From assembly GCA_900318915.1 (NCBI GenBank), contig ONMI01000033.1, positions 1-45,580 of the forward strand: a stretch of DNA of 45,580 bases. Direction: 5' to 3'. The position numbers were made by a program, and so were the translations under genes. The DNA comes from an uncultured Prevotellaceae bacterium (GTDB taxonomy: Bacteria; Bacteroidota; Bacteroidia; Bacteroidales; Bacteroidaceae). Each line of letters starts with the position of its first letter. The first letter of the stretch is position 1. This document shows, in pieces, positions 36,266-44,517 of this stretch. A model generated the notes under the pieces. The model was given only the letters and a program-made list of their open reading frames with translations, made no database searches and was not told where the DNA came from.

Positions 36266-37327
36266 ATGAAGAACAGCCATGTACTGATAGTCCGTTTCTC
36301 GGCCATAGGCGATGTGGCGATGTTGGTTCCGGTGGTCTACTCGTTGAGCCAGCAGTATCCCCATTTGCGCATCACGGTGCTGAGCAAGCCTTTTGCCCGT
36401 CCGTTTTTTGAGGGACTGGGGGCCAATGTGGGCTTTATGGAGGCCGACCTGAAGAACGAGTATTCCGGCATAAGAGGTCTGAACGCCCTGTACCGCCGTC
36501 TGAAGGCCAAGCATTTTACCGCTGTGGCCGACATGCACGGCGTGCTGCGTTCGAGCTACCTGCGCATGCGGTTCAATCTCGACCGGTTCAAGGTGCGCCA
36601 TATCGACAAGCACCGCAAGGAGCGCCGCCGCATGGTTTCCTCCCACAAGAAGCAGTTGGTGCAGCTGCCCACTACGGTGCAGAACTATGCCGATGTGCTG
36701 GCGGCGCTCGGCTATCCCGTGAAGTTGGAGTTCACCTCGTTGTTTCCTCCCTCGGGCGGCAACCTGCGTCACCTGCCGCCTGTGATAGGCGAGAAGAAGA
36801 ATTTCCAGTTGTGGATAGGTGTGGCACCCTTTGCCGCCCACAAGGGCAAGGTATATCCGCCGGAGAAGATGGAGGCGGTGATAGCCCAGCTGCTCACACT
36901 GCATCCCAGCGGCAGGATATTCCTCTTCGGTGTGGGCAACGACGAGCGCAAGTATTTCGGTGAGTGGTGTGCCAAGTATCCCCGTTGCACCGATGCGTCG
37001 GCCGCCGTGGCGGGTCTGCCCCAGGAGCTTATCCTGATGAGCCATCTGGATGTGATGGTATCGATGGACAGCGCCAATGCCCATCTGGCCTCCATTGTCA
37101 ATGTGCCGGTGGTGAGTATATGGGGCGCCACCCATCCCTATGCCGGTTTTCTGGCATGGAACCAGCGCGAGGAGGATGTGGTGCAGGTGGACCTGCCCTG
37201 CCGGCCCTGCAGCATCTACGGCAACAAGCCCTGCCAGCGTGGCGACTGGGCCTGCATGGAGATGATAAAGCCGGAGATGATAGTGGAAAAGGTGGAGAAT
37301 GTGTTCAAGAGAGCGCAGAAGCGATAA
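36266..37327 (+). CDS. Family 9 glycosyltransferase (heptosyltransferase-like)
   Basis: I favour the ATG at 36266 (353 residues, [19 protein letters not shown]), matching the family start; an ATG at 36209 overlapping the DUF4254 end by 17 bases is possible. The GT-B fold is indicated by [42 protein letters not shown] and the C-terminal sugar-nucleotide region [20 protein letters not shown] followed by WGATHP. Such enzymes add heptose or a related sugar to the LPS core on the inner face of the inner membrane. The donor sugar cannot be read from sequence. Confidence 0.88.
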   Translation: MKNSHVLIVRFSAIGDVAMLVPVVYSLSQQYPHLRITVLSKPFARPFFEGLGANVGFMEADLKNEYSGIRGLNALYRRLKAKHFTAVADMHGVLRSSYLRMRFNLDRFKVRHIDKHRKERRRMVSSHKKQLVQLPTTVQNYADVLAALGYPVKLEFTSLFPPSGGNLRHLPPVIGEKKNFQLWIGVAPFAAHKGKVYPPEKMEAVIAQLLTLHPSGRIFLFGVGNDERKYFGEWCAKYPRCTDASAAVAGLPQELILMSHLDVMVSMDSANAHLASIVNVPVVSIWGATHPYAGFLAWNQREEDVVQVDLPCRPCSIYGNKPCQRGDWACMEMIKPEMIVEKVENVFKRAQKR

Positions 37328-37370
37328 TACATTATATACTATTATTAATTTTAAAAGAACTTTTATCACT

Positions 37371-37529
37371 ATGGCAAAATTTATTTGTGACACCTGCGGT
37401 TATGTTTACGACCCCGCAGTAGGCGATCCTGAGAACGGCATAGAGCCCGGTACCGCATTTGAAGACCTGCCCGAAGACTGGGTGTGCCCTCTTTGCGGTG
37501 TAGGTAAGGAAGATTTCTCGGAAGAGTAA
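37371..37529 (+). CDS. Rubredoxin
   Basis: This 52-residue protein starts [19 protein letters not shown] and has the two iron-binding pairs CDTCGY and CPLCGVGK, with four cysteines binding one Fe. The spacing and the aromatic residues around the site match rubredoxins exactly. It is a small electron carrier in anaerobes, often used in detoxification of oxygen or peroxide. A strong terminator follows. The gap of 43 bases after the glycosyltransferase has no recognisable promoter, so read-through is possible. Confidence 0.97.
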   Translation: MAKFICDTCGYVYDPAVGDPENGIEPGTAFEDLPEDWVCPLCGVGKEDFSEE

Positions 37530-37546
37530 TAAATCTCGAATAGAAG

Positions 37547-37586
37547 AAATGCGGGGTGGAAGCTTTCATACTTCCACCCCGCATTT
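37547..37586. terminator. Bidirectional terminator between rubredoxin and the aldo/keto reductase
   Basis: A perfect 16-bp GC-rich stem (37547-37562 with 37571-37586) and 8-base loop, flanked by A and T runs, lies between convergent genes. Confidence 0.9.
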
Positions 37587-37610
37587 ATTTGTTGTCTGTG
37601 GTGCTGAATC

Positions 37611-38600
37611 TCAGGCAAACGGCTCGATGGTGTCGACGGGTGCGGCGTGCACGCACTTCAGGTTTTTCTCCAGTTGTGCCACGCTGCTGGCGCCCACCAG
37701 CACAGAGGTCACCCCCTGCTGGTGCAGTATCCAGGCCAGCGCCATCTCGGCCAGGGTCTCGTTGCGCTCTGCGGCCATGGTGTTCAGCCGGTTCAGGTAG
37801 TCGAGCAGCTGGGGAGTGAGGTCCTCGCTGTGGAGCGAGGCCTGTCTCGACATGCGCGAGTCGGCGGGGATGCCGTTGAGATAGCGGTCGGTGAGCAGTC
37901 CCTGTGCCAGCGGTGAGAAGGAGATGAAGCCGATGCCGTTCTGATGGCAGTAGTCGAGTATGCCCTCCTCCTGCGGACTGCGGTCGAGCAGGTTGAGTTT
38001 GCCCTGATAGATGAGCAGCGGCACGTCGCGCTCGCTCAGATAGGCCTGTGCGGTCTTGAGTGCCTCGAGGGGCCACCGTGAGATACCCACATAGAGTGCC
38101 TTGCCGGCCCGCACGATGTCGACGAGTGCCTGCAGGGTTTCCTCGAGCGGTGTGTCGGGGTCGTAGCGGTGGCTGTAGAAGAGGTCCACATAGTCCAGGT
38201 GCATGCGCTTCAGACTTTGGTCCAAACTGGCCATGAGATACTTGCGCGAGCCCCAGTTGCCATACGGTCCGGGCCACATGTCGTAGCCGGCCTTGGAACT
38301 GATGAAGAGCTCGTCGCGGTAGGGACGGAAGTCGTCGTCCATCAGTCGGCCCATGGTCTCTTCGGCGGTGCCGTAAGGCGGACCGTAGTTGTTGGCCAGG
38401 TCGAAATGGGTGATACCGTGGTCGAAGGCATAGTGGGTGATGTCGCGGCTGCGCTGGTAGGGGTCCACGGCACCGAAGTTGTGCCAGAAGCCCAGTGATA
38501 TCTTGGGCAGCAGGACTCCGCTTTTTCCGCACCGGCAGAACATGGCCTCCGAGTCGTCGTATCGGTTTTCGGCGGGAGCGTAGATTTTTTTCAGGTTCAT
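37611..38600 (-). CDS. Aldo/keto reductase, YghZ-like (L-glyceraldehyde 3-phosphate reductase type)
   Basis: The 329-residue protein is a NADPH-dependent TIM-barrel reductase. The catalytic tetrad is visible: Asp and Tyr in FDLANNYGPPYGTAEE, Lys in LFISSKAGYDM, and His in YVDLFYSHRYDP. The YGPPYG stretch and the overall length match the YghZ/Kv-beta-like subgroup, which reduces L-glyceraldehyde 3-phosphate and methylglyoxal in E. coli. The true substrate here is not known. It is the last gene of the rpoN-purE-ispG operon, 9 bases after ispG, and ends at a strong terminator. Confidence 0.85.
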   Translation of the reverse strand: MNLKKIYAPAENRYDDSEAMFCRCGKSGVLLPKISLGFWHNFGAVDPYQRSRDITHYAFDHGITHFDLANNYGPPYGTAEETMGRLMDDDFRPYRDELFISSKAGYDMWPGPYGNWGSRKYLMASLDQSLKRMHLDYVDLFYSHRYDPDTPLEETLQALVDIVRAGKALYVGISRWPLEALKTAQAYLSERDVPLLIYQGKLNLLDRSPQEEGILDYCHQNGIGFISFSPLAQGLLTDRYLNGIPADSRMSRQASLHSEDLTPQLLDYLNRLNTMAAERNETLAEMALAWILHQQGVTSVLVGASSVAQLEKNLKCVHAAPVDTIEPFA

Positions 38601-38609
38601 AATGTAGGA

Positions 38610-40439
38610 TTATTGGGTATGACGGGTGATGAGTTGCAACAGTTTTTCCACCGCCTCTTCTTCAGGTATGTTTTTCTCTACGCAGACCTTACCTTTATAA
38701 AGCGATATCTTTCCCCGACCGGCACCCACGTAGCCATAGTCGGCGTCGGCCATCTCGCCCGGTCCGTTCACGATACAGCCCATGATGCCTATCTTCAGGC
38801 CCTTGAGGTGGCGGGTGGCCTCTTTGATGCGTGCTATGGTGGAGCGGAGGTCGTAGAGGGTGCGTCCACATCCCGGGCAACTGATGTATTCGGTCTTGCT
38901 CATGCGCAGGCGTGCCGCCTGCAGGATGCCGAAGGCCGTAGCGGTGGTCTCCTCTACGGGCAGGTCGCCGCTGTTCATGAGCCACAGGCCGTCGGCCAAC
39001 TGGTCTATGAGCAGTGCTCCGGTGTCGAGGGCGGCTTCCAGTTGGAAGTCTTCCTTCTCGCCGGCCTGGTGATGATAGGCCAGGCAGAAGACGATGGGGT
39101 TGGTGAGTCCCTGGCTCGCGATTTCATGGGCCAGCGCCCTCAGTTCGCCGGTGGGATTGGCATGCTGCGTCACGGCCACCACCACCACCTCAGGATGCTT
39201 GCGCAGGCAGGCGGCATATTCTTCGGCCGGAACTCCATATTGCAGCACGAGGAATTTCACGGGTGCCTGGACCGAGGCGATGAACGGCATGGCCTGGTGC
39301 GGGAAGATGGGGTAGGTGTCGGGCTGTCCCTGATAGGCTTGGAAGTCGACGATGTACTTCTGTCCTTCTTTCCTTGCGTCGGGCAGGCGGTTGCCCACAT
39401 AGACATAGTCGGGTGGGGTAGGGTTGTCGGGTGTCAGGTCGTTGGTGGCCACCACCACCGGTGTGTTGTCGCCGCCGATGTTGCCGGCCGGCTGTGTGGT
39501 GCGTCGTTCCGGGCGCAGGTAGTTGAAAGCGGGGCAGGCATTGCCCGGAATGTACGGATGTCCGGTCCGCCGGCCCACATACTCCACCAGTTTTTTTGCC
39601 ACGGGAATCTCCGCTTCCGGTTCCTCACTGAGCGACACCCTTATGGTATCGCCGATACCGTCGGCCAGGAGCGCTCCGATGCCCACGGCGCTTTTTATGC
39701 GGCCGTCCTCCCCGTCGCCGGCCTCGGTCACTCCGAGGTGCAGCGGGTAGTGCATGCCGTGGCGTTCCATCTCGTCGACGAGCAGGCGCACCGACCTCAC
39801 CATCACCACGGTGTTGGAGGCTTTGATGGAGATGACCACATCATCGAAGTGTTCTCTCTGGCAGATGCGCAGAAACTCCATGCAGCTCTCCACGATGCCT
39901 TCGGGGGTGTCGCCGTAGCGCGACATGATGCGGTCGGAGAGCGACCCGTGGTTCACGCCGATGCGTATGGCGGTGTGGTGCTGCCGGCATATCTGCAGGA
40001 ACGGCAGGAAGCGTTCCTCTATCTTCTTCAGTTCGGCGGCATATTCCTCGTCGGTATACTCCAGGTGTCGGAAGGTGCGTGCCGGGTCTACATAGTTGCC
40101 CGGGTTGATTCTCACCTTCTCGGCATAGAGGGCGGCCACATCGGCCACATGGGGGTTGAAGTGCACATCGGCCACGAGCGGTGTCATGATGCCCTGTGCC
40201 CGCAGGCCGGCATTGATGAGCCGCAGGTTCTCGGCCTCGCGCACTCCCTGTGTGGTGAGCCTTACATACTCGCCGCCGGCCCCGATGATGCGCCGGGCCT
40301 GTGCTATGCACCCCTCGGTGTCGAGGGTGGCCGTGGTGGTCATCGACTGCACGCGTATGGGCCAGGGGCCACCTAAGGGAGTGCCCCCGATGTTCACCTC
40401 CGACGATTGCCGCCGCTGGTAATTGAACAGGTCGGTCAT
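38610..40439 (-). CDS. ispG: 4-hydroxy-3-methylbut-2-enyl diphosphate synthase, long form
   Basis: IspG (GcpE) makes HMBPP from methylerythritol cyclodiphosphate in the MEP pathway to isoprenoids, using a 4Fe-4S cluster. The 609-residue protein is far longer than the E. coli form (372) because of an inserted TIM-like domain (about 260-480), typical of Bacteroidetes, Chlamydia and plants. The N-terminal barrel has VQSMTTTATLD and VADVHFNPHVA. The C-terminal cluster domain has CPGCGRTLYDL and CIVNGPGEMADADYG, giving the three cysteine ligands. It is in an operon with purE (3 bases upstream) and the aldo/keto reductase. Confidence 0.95.
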   Translation of the reverse strand: MTDLFNYQRRQSSEVNIGGTPLGGPWPIRVQSMTTTATLDTEGCIAQARRIIGAGGEYVRLTTQGVREAENLRLINAGLRAQGIMTPLVADVHFNPHVADVAALYAEKVRINPGNYVDPARTFRHLEYTDEEYAAELKKIEERFLPFLQICRQHHTAIRIGVNHGSLSDRIMSRYGDTPEGIVESCMEFLRICQREHFDDVVISIKASNTVVMVRSVRLLVDEMERHGMHYPLHLGVTEAGDGEDGRIKSAVGIGALLADGIGDTIRVSLSEEPEAEIPVAKKLVEYVGRRTGHPYIPGNACPAFNYLRPERRTTQPAGNIGGDNTPVVVATNDLTPDNPTPPDYVYVGNRLPDARKEGQKYIVDFQAYQGQPDTYPIFPHQAMPFIASVQAPVKFLVLQYGVPAEEYAACLRKHPEVVVVAVTQHANPTGELRALAHEIASQGLTNPIVFCLAYHHQAGEKEDFQLEAALDTGALLIDQLADGLWLMNSGDLPVEETTATAFGILQAARLRMSKTEYISCPGCGRTLYDLRSTIARIKEATRHLKGLKIGIMGCIVNGPGEMADADYGYVGAGRGKISLYKGKVCVEKNIPEEEAVEKLLQLITRHTQ

Positions 40440-40442
40440 GGG

Positions 40443-40952
40443 TCAGTTGGTCTTAAACTGGTAGTTCTTTATCTCGCTGAGCTGCTCGTTGGCCTTTACT
40501 ATCTTGTTGCGCAGTGACAGTTTGTAGTCGGCCAGACGCTGTGCGATGCCGGTGTCGGCCAGTGCCAGCATCTCGGTGGCCAGGATAGCGGCGTTGAGAC
40601 CGCCGTTCACCCCAACGGTGGCCACGGGGATGCCGGGAGGCATCTGTACGATGCTGAGCAGGGCGTCGAGACCGTCGAGCATGCCTTTCACGGGCACGCC
40701 GATGACCGGCAGTGTGGTGCTGGCGGCTATCACGCCGGGCAGTGCGGCGGCCATGCCGGCAGCGGCTATGATAACCTTCACGTTGCGTGCCTTGGCGGTC
40801 TTGGCGAAGTCTTCCACGGCGTCAGGTGTGCGGTGAGCCGAGAGTGCGTTCACTTCGAAGGGAATCTGCATTTCTTCGAAGAAGGCCATGGCCTTCTCCA
40901 TGACGGGCAGGTCGCTGGTGCTGCCCATGATAATACTTACTAAAGGATTCAT
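40443..40952 (-). CDS. purE: N5-carboxyaminoimidazole ribonucleotide mutase PurE
   Basis: PurE converts N5-CAIR to CAIR in purine synthesis. The 169-residue protein has the class I motifs: IIMGSTSDLPVMEKA, the catalytic histidine in ALSAHRTPD, and AAAGMAAALPGVIAA, where the more common sequence has GGAAHLPG. Length and fold elements are normal. It sits between the PAP2-like gene (15 bases upstream) and ispG (3 bases downstream). purK is not in the window. Confidence 0.96.
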   Translation of the reverse strand: MNPLVSIIMGSTSDLPVMEKAMAFFEEMQIPFEVNALSAHRTPDAVEDFAKTAKARNVKVIIAAAGMAAALPGVIAASTTLPVIGVPVKGMLDGLDALLSIVQMPPGIPVATVGVNGGLNAAILATEMLALADTGIAQRLADYKLSLRNKIVKANEQLSEIKNYQFKTN

Positions 40953-40967
40953 CAGTATATGTGTTGT

Positions 40968-41585
40968 TTAGATATAGAGTACGGAAAAGAAAGCGCACAC
41001 CACCCCCACGAGGAATCCCCCCACCACCTGCGGGAGCGAGTGCTGCCGCAGTATCATCCGGCTCGATGCCACCAGACCGCCCACCAGGATGACGAGGCAC
41101 ATCCACCACACAGGGTTGTAGGTGAAGAGCCACGAGAGCGCCATGAGTGCGCCGAGCACACCGCCTATGGCGGCGGTATGGGTGGATATTTTCCATTTCA
41201 GGTTGATGATGGCGCATACCACCTGTATGGTGAGCGACGCCACCACGATGCTGCCTATGATGTGCGGAGCATGGTAGAGGCTGAGCAGGTAGAAGCAGAG
41301 GAAATAGCAGAAGAAGGCGATGACGTAAGGGATGAGCCGGCTGTCCTTGCGTGCCAGTTCTATGCGGCTCCATCCCTGGTATTTGCGGTAGTATTTTATC
41401 AGCGTGGTGGGCAGCAGCACGGTGAGGGTGTAAACCATCAGCAGCGTGAAGAGCTTGTAGTTCCATGGCAGGAACTTCAGATAGCTGAAGGTGCACAGAA
41501 TCATCAGTCCCACCACGGGCAGGTAGAAGGGATTGAAGATGGCGCTCAGTATTCTGGCGGTGATTATGATGTATCTTTTGCTCAT
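40968..41585 (-). CDS. PAP2-like membrane protein with incomplete phosphatase motifs
   Basis: This 205-residue protein has about six hydrophobic segments. It resembles type 2 phosphatidic acid phosphatases: H136 in ISTHTAAIGG matches the PSGH histidine, and S175-R176-x5-H182 matches SRx5H. The final Asp of SRx5Hx3D is Gln (Q186), and the first KxxxxxxRP motif is only partly present (K80, R83, P86). Similar Bacteroidetes proteins carry a Q in this place as I remember, so this may define a subfamily rather than a decayed gene. Phosphatase activity is uncertain. Its ATG overlaps the rpoN stop (ATGA), so translation is coupled. Confidence 0.75.
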   Translation of the reverse strand: MSKRYIIITARILSAIFNPFYLPVVGLMILCTFSYLKFLPWNYKLFTLLMVYTLTVLLPTTLIKYYRKYQGWSRIELARKDSRLIPYVIAFFCYFLCFYLLSLYHAPHIIGSIVVASLTIQVVCAIINLKWKISTHTAAIGGVLGALMALSWLFTYNPVWWMCLVILVGGLVASSRMILRQHSLPQVVGGFLVGVVCAFFSVLYI

Positions 41586-43003
41586 TCTTTTCTGAGGATG
41601 GCTTTGGGTATGCCCATCTGGTCGCGGTATTTAGCGATGGTGCGCCGTGCCAGGTCGTAACCGCGGGCTTTCATCTCTCTCTGCAGGGCGATGTCGCTGA
41701 GCGGATGTTTCTTGTCTTCGTGGTCGATGATGTCTTTGAGAGCCAGTTTCATCTCCTTGGTCGAGAGTTCCTCGCCGTTCTCGTTGGTGTATTTGTCGAC
41801 GAAGAAGAAGCGCAGGGGGAATACGCCCCAGCGCGTCTGGGCATACTTCACGTTGGTCACCCTCGATATGGTCGAGATGTCGAGTCCGGTGCGGTCGGCG
41901 ATATCCTTGAGGCGCATGGGCCGGAGGTCGGTCTCATCGCCGTCCTGGAAGAACCGGTACTGCCACTGAATGATGGCCTTCATGGTCAGGGTCATGGTGC
42001 GCTGACGCTGCTCCAGGGCACTGATGAGACCGCGGGCGCTGTCGATGCCCTTTTTGGTGAAGGACAGTGCGGAGGGATTGTTCTGGTATTCGCTGAGCGA
42101 CTCCTCATACGACGGTGCCACGGAGAGTTTGGGCAGGTTGCCGCTGTTGAGCGAGAAGGTCACCCTTCCGCTGTCGTCGGTGTCGACGATGAAGTCGGGT
42201 ATGATGCGGTTGATGCTGAAGCCCTGTGTCTCGCCCAGCGAGGAGCCGGGCTTGGGGTTGAGCCGCCGCAGTTCGGCCCGCACCTGTTCTTTTTCCTCAT
42301 CGTCCAGTCCGAGTGCTGTCTGAATGTGGCTGATGTGGTTCTTCTTTATGTCGTCGTAGTAATTGGCCACCACGGTGTGCATGAGTTGCTGTATCCTTCC
42401 TTTCCCCTTGCGGTCTATCTGTATGAGCAGGCATTGCTGCAGGCTCTGCGCGCCGATGCCGGGAGGGTCGAAGCTTTGCAGTATTTTGAGCACGTCGGCC
42501 ACCTCTTCGGGTGCGACGTCAATATTTTCATATACAGTCATCTCATCGGTCAGCTCCACGATGCTTTTGCGAAGCAGTCCGTCGTCATCGAGCGAGCCGA
42601 TGAGGTAGTTGATGATTTCCCTTTGCTTCTCACTGAGGTCGTGCTCACCGATTTGCTCGTTCAGTTTGTCGAGAAACGACTCTGTGTTGCCGAACACCCT
42701 TTCCGGGCGGTCGCTGTAGTTGTTGCCCACCGGTATGCGGTCTTCGGCATAGGTCATGCTGCTGCTTTCCACTACACGGTCGTCGCCTTCCTCCCTGTTG
42801 GAGGACAATGGGATGTCGCTGCCATAGTCGGCATTGTCGGAAGGAGTAGACTCGAGTGCGGGGTTCTCTATCACCTGGTTTCTCACAAACTCTTCCAGTT
42901 GGTTGATGGGCATCTCCGTCACCTTCACGTTGAGCATCTGTTGCGGTGTGAGTCTGGTCCGTTGCGACTGTTTTTGTGTATTTCTGTTTTCTTGTCTCTG
43001 CAT
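41582..43003 (-). CDS. rpoN: RNA polymerase sigma-54 factor
   Basis: Sigma-54 directs RNA polymerase to -24/-12 promoters that need an ATP-dependent activator. The 473-residue protein has the Gln/Leu-rich activator region I (QRTRLTPQQMLNVKVTEM), an acidic region II, a core-binding and helix-turn-helix region (DISTISRVTNVKYAQT), and the RpoN box ARRTIAKYRD (452-461). No sigma-54 activator is encoded in the window. It lies between a conserved unknown gene (22 bases upstream) and the PAP2-like gene (4-base overlap). Confidence 0.96.
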   Translation of the reverse strand: MQRQENRNTQKQSQRTRLTPQQMLNVKVTEMPINQLEEFVRNQVIENPALESTPSDNADYGSDIPLSSNREEGDDRVVESSSMTYAEDRIPVGNNYSDRPERVFGNTESFLDKLNEQIGEHDLSEKQREIINYLIGSLDDDGLLRKSIVELTDEMTVYENIDVAPEEVADVLKILQSFDPPGIGAQSLQQCLLIQIDRKGKGRIQQLMHTVVANYYDDIKKNHISHIQTALGLDDEEKEQVRAELRRLNPKPGSSLGETQGFSINRIIPDFIVDTDDSGRVTFSLNSGNLPKLSVAPSYEESLSEYQNNPSALSFTKKGIDSARGLISALEQRQRTMTLTMKAIIQWQYRFFQDGDETDLRPMRLKDIADRTGLDISTISRVTNVKYAQTRWGVFPLRFFFVDKYTNENGEELSTKEMKLALKDIIDHEDKKHPLSDIALQREMKARGYDLARRTIAKYRDQMGIPKAILRKE

Positions 43004-43025
43004 GTGATAGCGGTTGGAGCAGTGG

Positions 43026-43673
43026 TTATTTGAAGTATTCTTTCAGCTGCATGGCATAGGCCGACAGTTTCTCGGGCTGTCCGTTGCCATACTGCTGCCA
43101 TATTTTCCTGCAGTGTTCGGTCAGGGGCGAGTCGGGCTCTGTGTTGCGCCGCAGGTAGGGGTCGCAATACTGGTATATCTCCATCACGTCGACGATTTCC
43201 TTGGGTGTCACGTTCATCAGGCGTGCCAGTGCCCCCACTTCGGGGGTGTCTTCCACCATGGTGTTGGGGGTGAGGATGAAATACAGGTCGAGGATGATGA
43301 TGAGCATGATGGGGATGAAGTTTTCCTTCCCCGGTATCGGCTTGAAGAGCGTCTCGAAGGTCTCTTTCACCTCCACACCCTCATAGAACACCTCGGCATT
43401 GTTGAATCCGTTCATGCCTCTGAACAATTTGGCCATGCGCGAGAGTTTGCGCGGATTGTTGGAGAAGGTGTTCCACAACCGTTCTATGCGCGGGGTGTCG
43501 AGATTGCGCAGTCTCACCATCTGCCGGTAGACGTACTTCGGGGGTATGTGGAGCTCAAGGCTGAGGTCCACCATAGGGCGTGAGTAGAGCGGTTTCACCC
43601 CCACCGGTTTTTTGAGGTACAACTGCATGAGCAGAAGCCAGTATTCATCATTCCAATGTATTTTCGATGCCAT
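43026..43673 (-). CDS. Conserved-looking protein of unknown function, upstream of rpoN
   Basis: The 215-residue protein (MASKIHWNDEYWLLLMQLYL) is soluble and mostly helical, with no signal peptide. I do not recognise the family. Notable are a Trp/Tyr-rich N-terminus, a possible helix-turn-helix around 40-55 (ELHIPPKYVYRQMVRLRN), and a hydrophobic segment about residues 120-140 (FIPIMLIIILDLYFILTP) that could be a buried core helix or a membrane segment. It is the first gene of the six-gene operon ending at 37611. The 22-base spacing to rpoN suggests a functional link to sigma-54, but this is inference. Confidence 0.8.
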   Translation of the reverse strand: MASKIHWNDEYWLLLMQLYLKKPVGVKPLYSRPMVDLSLELHIPPKYVYRQMVRLRNLDTPRIERLWNTFSNNPRKLSRMAKLFRGMNGFNNAEVFYEGVEVKETFETLFKPIPGKENFIPIMLIIILDLYFILTPNTMVEDTPEVGALARLMNVTPKEIVDVMEIYQYCDPYLRRNTEPDSPLTEHCRKIWQQYGNGQPEKLSAYAMQLKEYFK

Positions 43674-43712
43674 ATCGATTTTGACTTTTTCCCTGTTCTA
43701 CACATTTTGTAG

Positions 43713-43720
43713 CAAAGATA
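43713..43720 (-). promoter_or_regulatory. -7 element upstream of the rpoN operon
   Basis: TATCTTTG on the minus strand is an exact TAnnTTTG match 39 bases before the ATG. I see no TTTG at the right distance, so it is a partial promoter call. Confidence 0.5.
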
Positions 43721-43828
43721 AGACAAAAAAATTGATATAGGGTTAAAAATATGTAAAAATCGGCCTTTACGTGCTCTTTTTTGCCTTTTCCTATGTCATG
43801 CCAAAGGTTTTTCAGTCCATTTTCATCC

Positions 43829-44491
43829 TTACACCCCGAGGACGATATCCTCCAACTGGCAGAAACGGTCGATGAGCCGTTCGGCGCCCGCCTCCATGAG
43901 CTGGTCTTTGGTTCCGTTTCCGTAGGTTACCCCGATGGTGTGGCAGCGGGCGCGTTTGCCCATCAGCATGTCGAAAGGCGCATCGCCCACCACATAGGTG
44001 TTCTCAGGTGCCATGCCGGTATGCTCCAGTGTCTTGGTCACCATGTCGGGCCACGGCTTTGCCCGGGGCACCTCATCGCCGGCCACGATGAAGGAGATGA
44101 GGCTGCTCAGCCCCATCTCATTGACGAAGGCGCTGAGCGAGGGCCGCGAGCGGCTGCTGGCAATGGTGAGGATGCAGCCCTGCCGGTGCAGGTGCCGGAG
44201 TGTTTCCTCTACGTGTGGAAACATTTTCACAACCCCCGGCACATTGTTCTGTTCAAACAGTTTGCGGTATGTCTGCTCGCACAGATCGCCTGTCTCGTCG
44301 CTCATGGGTATCAGTTGGGTGAAGGTCTGCTTCAGCGGCAGTCCTATCATGGCGGCACACTCCTGTGCGCTTTTCATCTCCAGGTGCAGGTGCTGCAGTG
44401 TCTGCTGCATGGTCGTTACGATGAGTTGCTGGGTGTCGCCGAGGGTGCCGTCGAAGTCGAGGATAATGAGGGGTTTTGTGTGGGTTGTCAT
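43829..44491 (-). CDS. HAD-family hydrolase, phosphoglycolate phosphatase-like
   Basis: The start at 44491 gives 220 residues (MTTHTKPLIILDFDGTLGD); the open frame extends upstream only across the preceding stop region. HAD motif I is DFDGTLGDT, motif II is TIASSRSR, motif III uses the lysine in RAKPWPDM, and motif IV is VVGDAPFDML. A helical cap domain is inserted between motifs I and II, as in phosphoglycolate phosphatase and beta-phosphoglucomutase. The substrate is not determined. It is encoded 26 bases after the lipoprotein gene, likely in one operon. Confidence 0.88.
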   Translation of the reverse strand: MTTHTKPLIILDFDGTLGDTQQLIVTTMQQTLQHLHLEMKSAQECAAMIGLPLKQTFTQLIPMSDETGDLCEQTYRKLFEQNNVPGVVKMFPHVEETLRHLHRQGCILTIASSRSRPSLSAFVNEMGLSSLISFIVAGDEVPRAKPWPDMVTKTLEHTGMAPENTYVVGDAPFDMLMGKRARCHTIGVTYGNGTKDQLMEAGAERLIDRFCQLEDIVLGV

Positions 44492-44517
44492 GTCGTAATA
44501 CCGTATGGTGAAGGGTT

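Noticed and set aside
38613-40376. A 587-codon open frame on the plus strand
   Set aside because: Antisense to ispG, which is unambiguous from its cluster-binding motifs.
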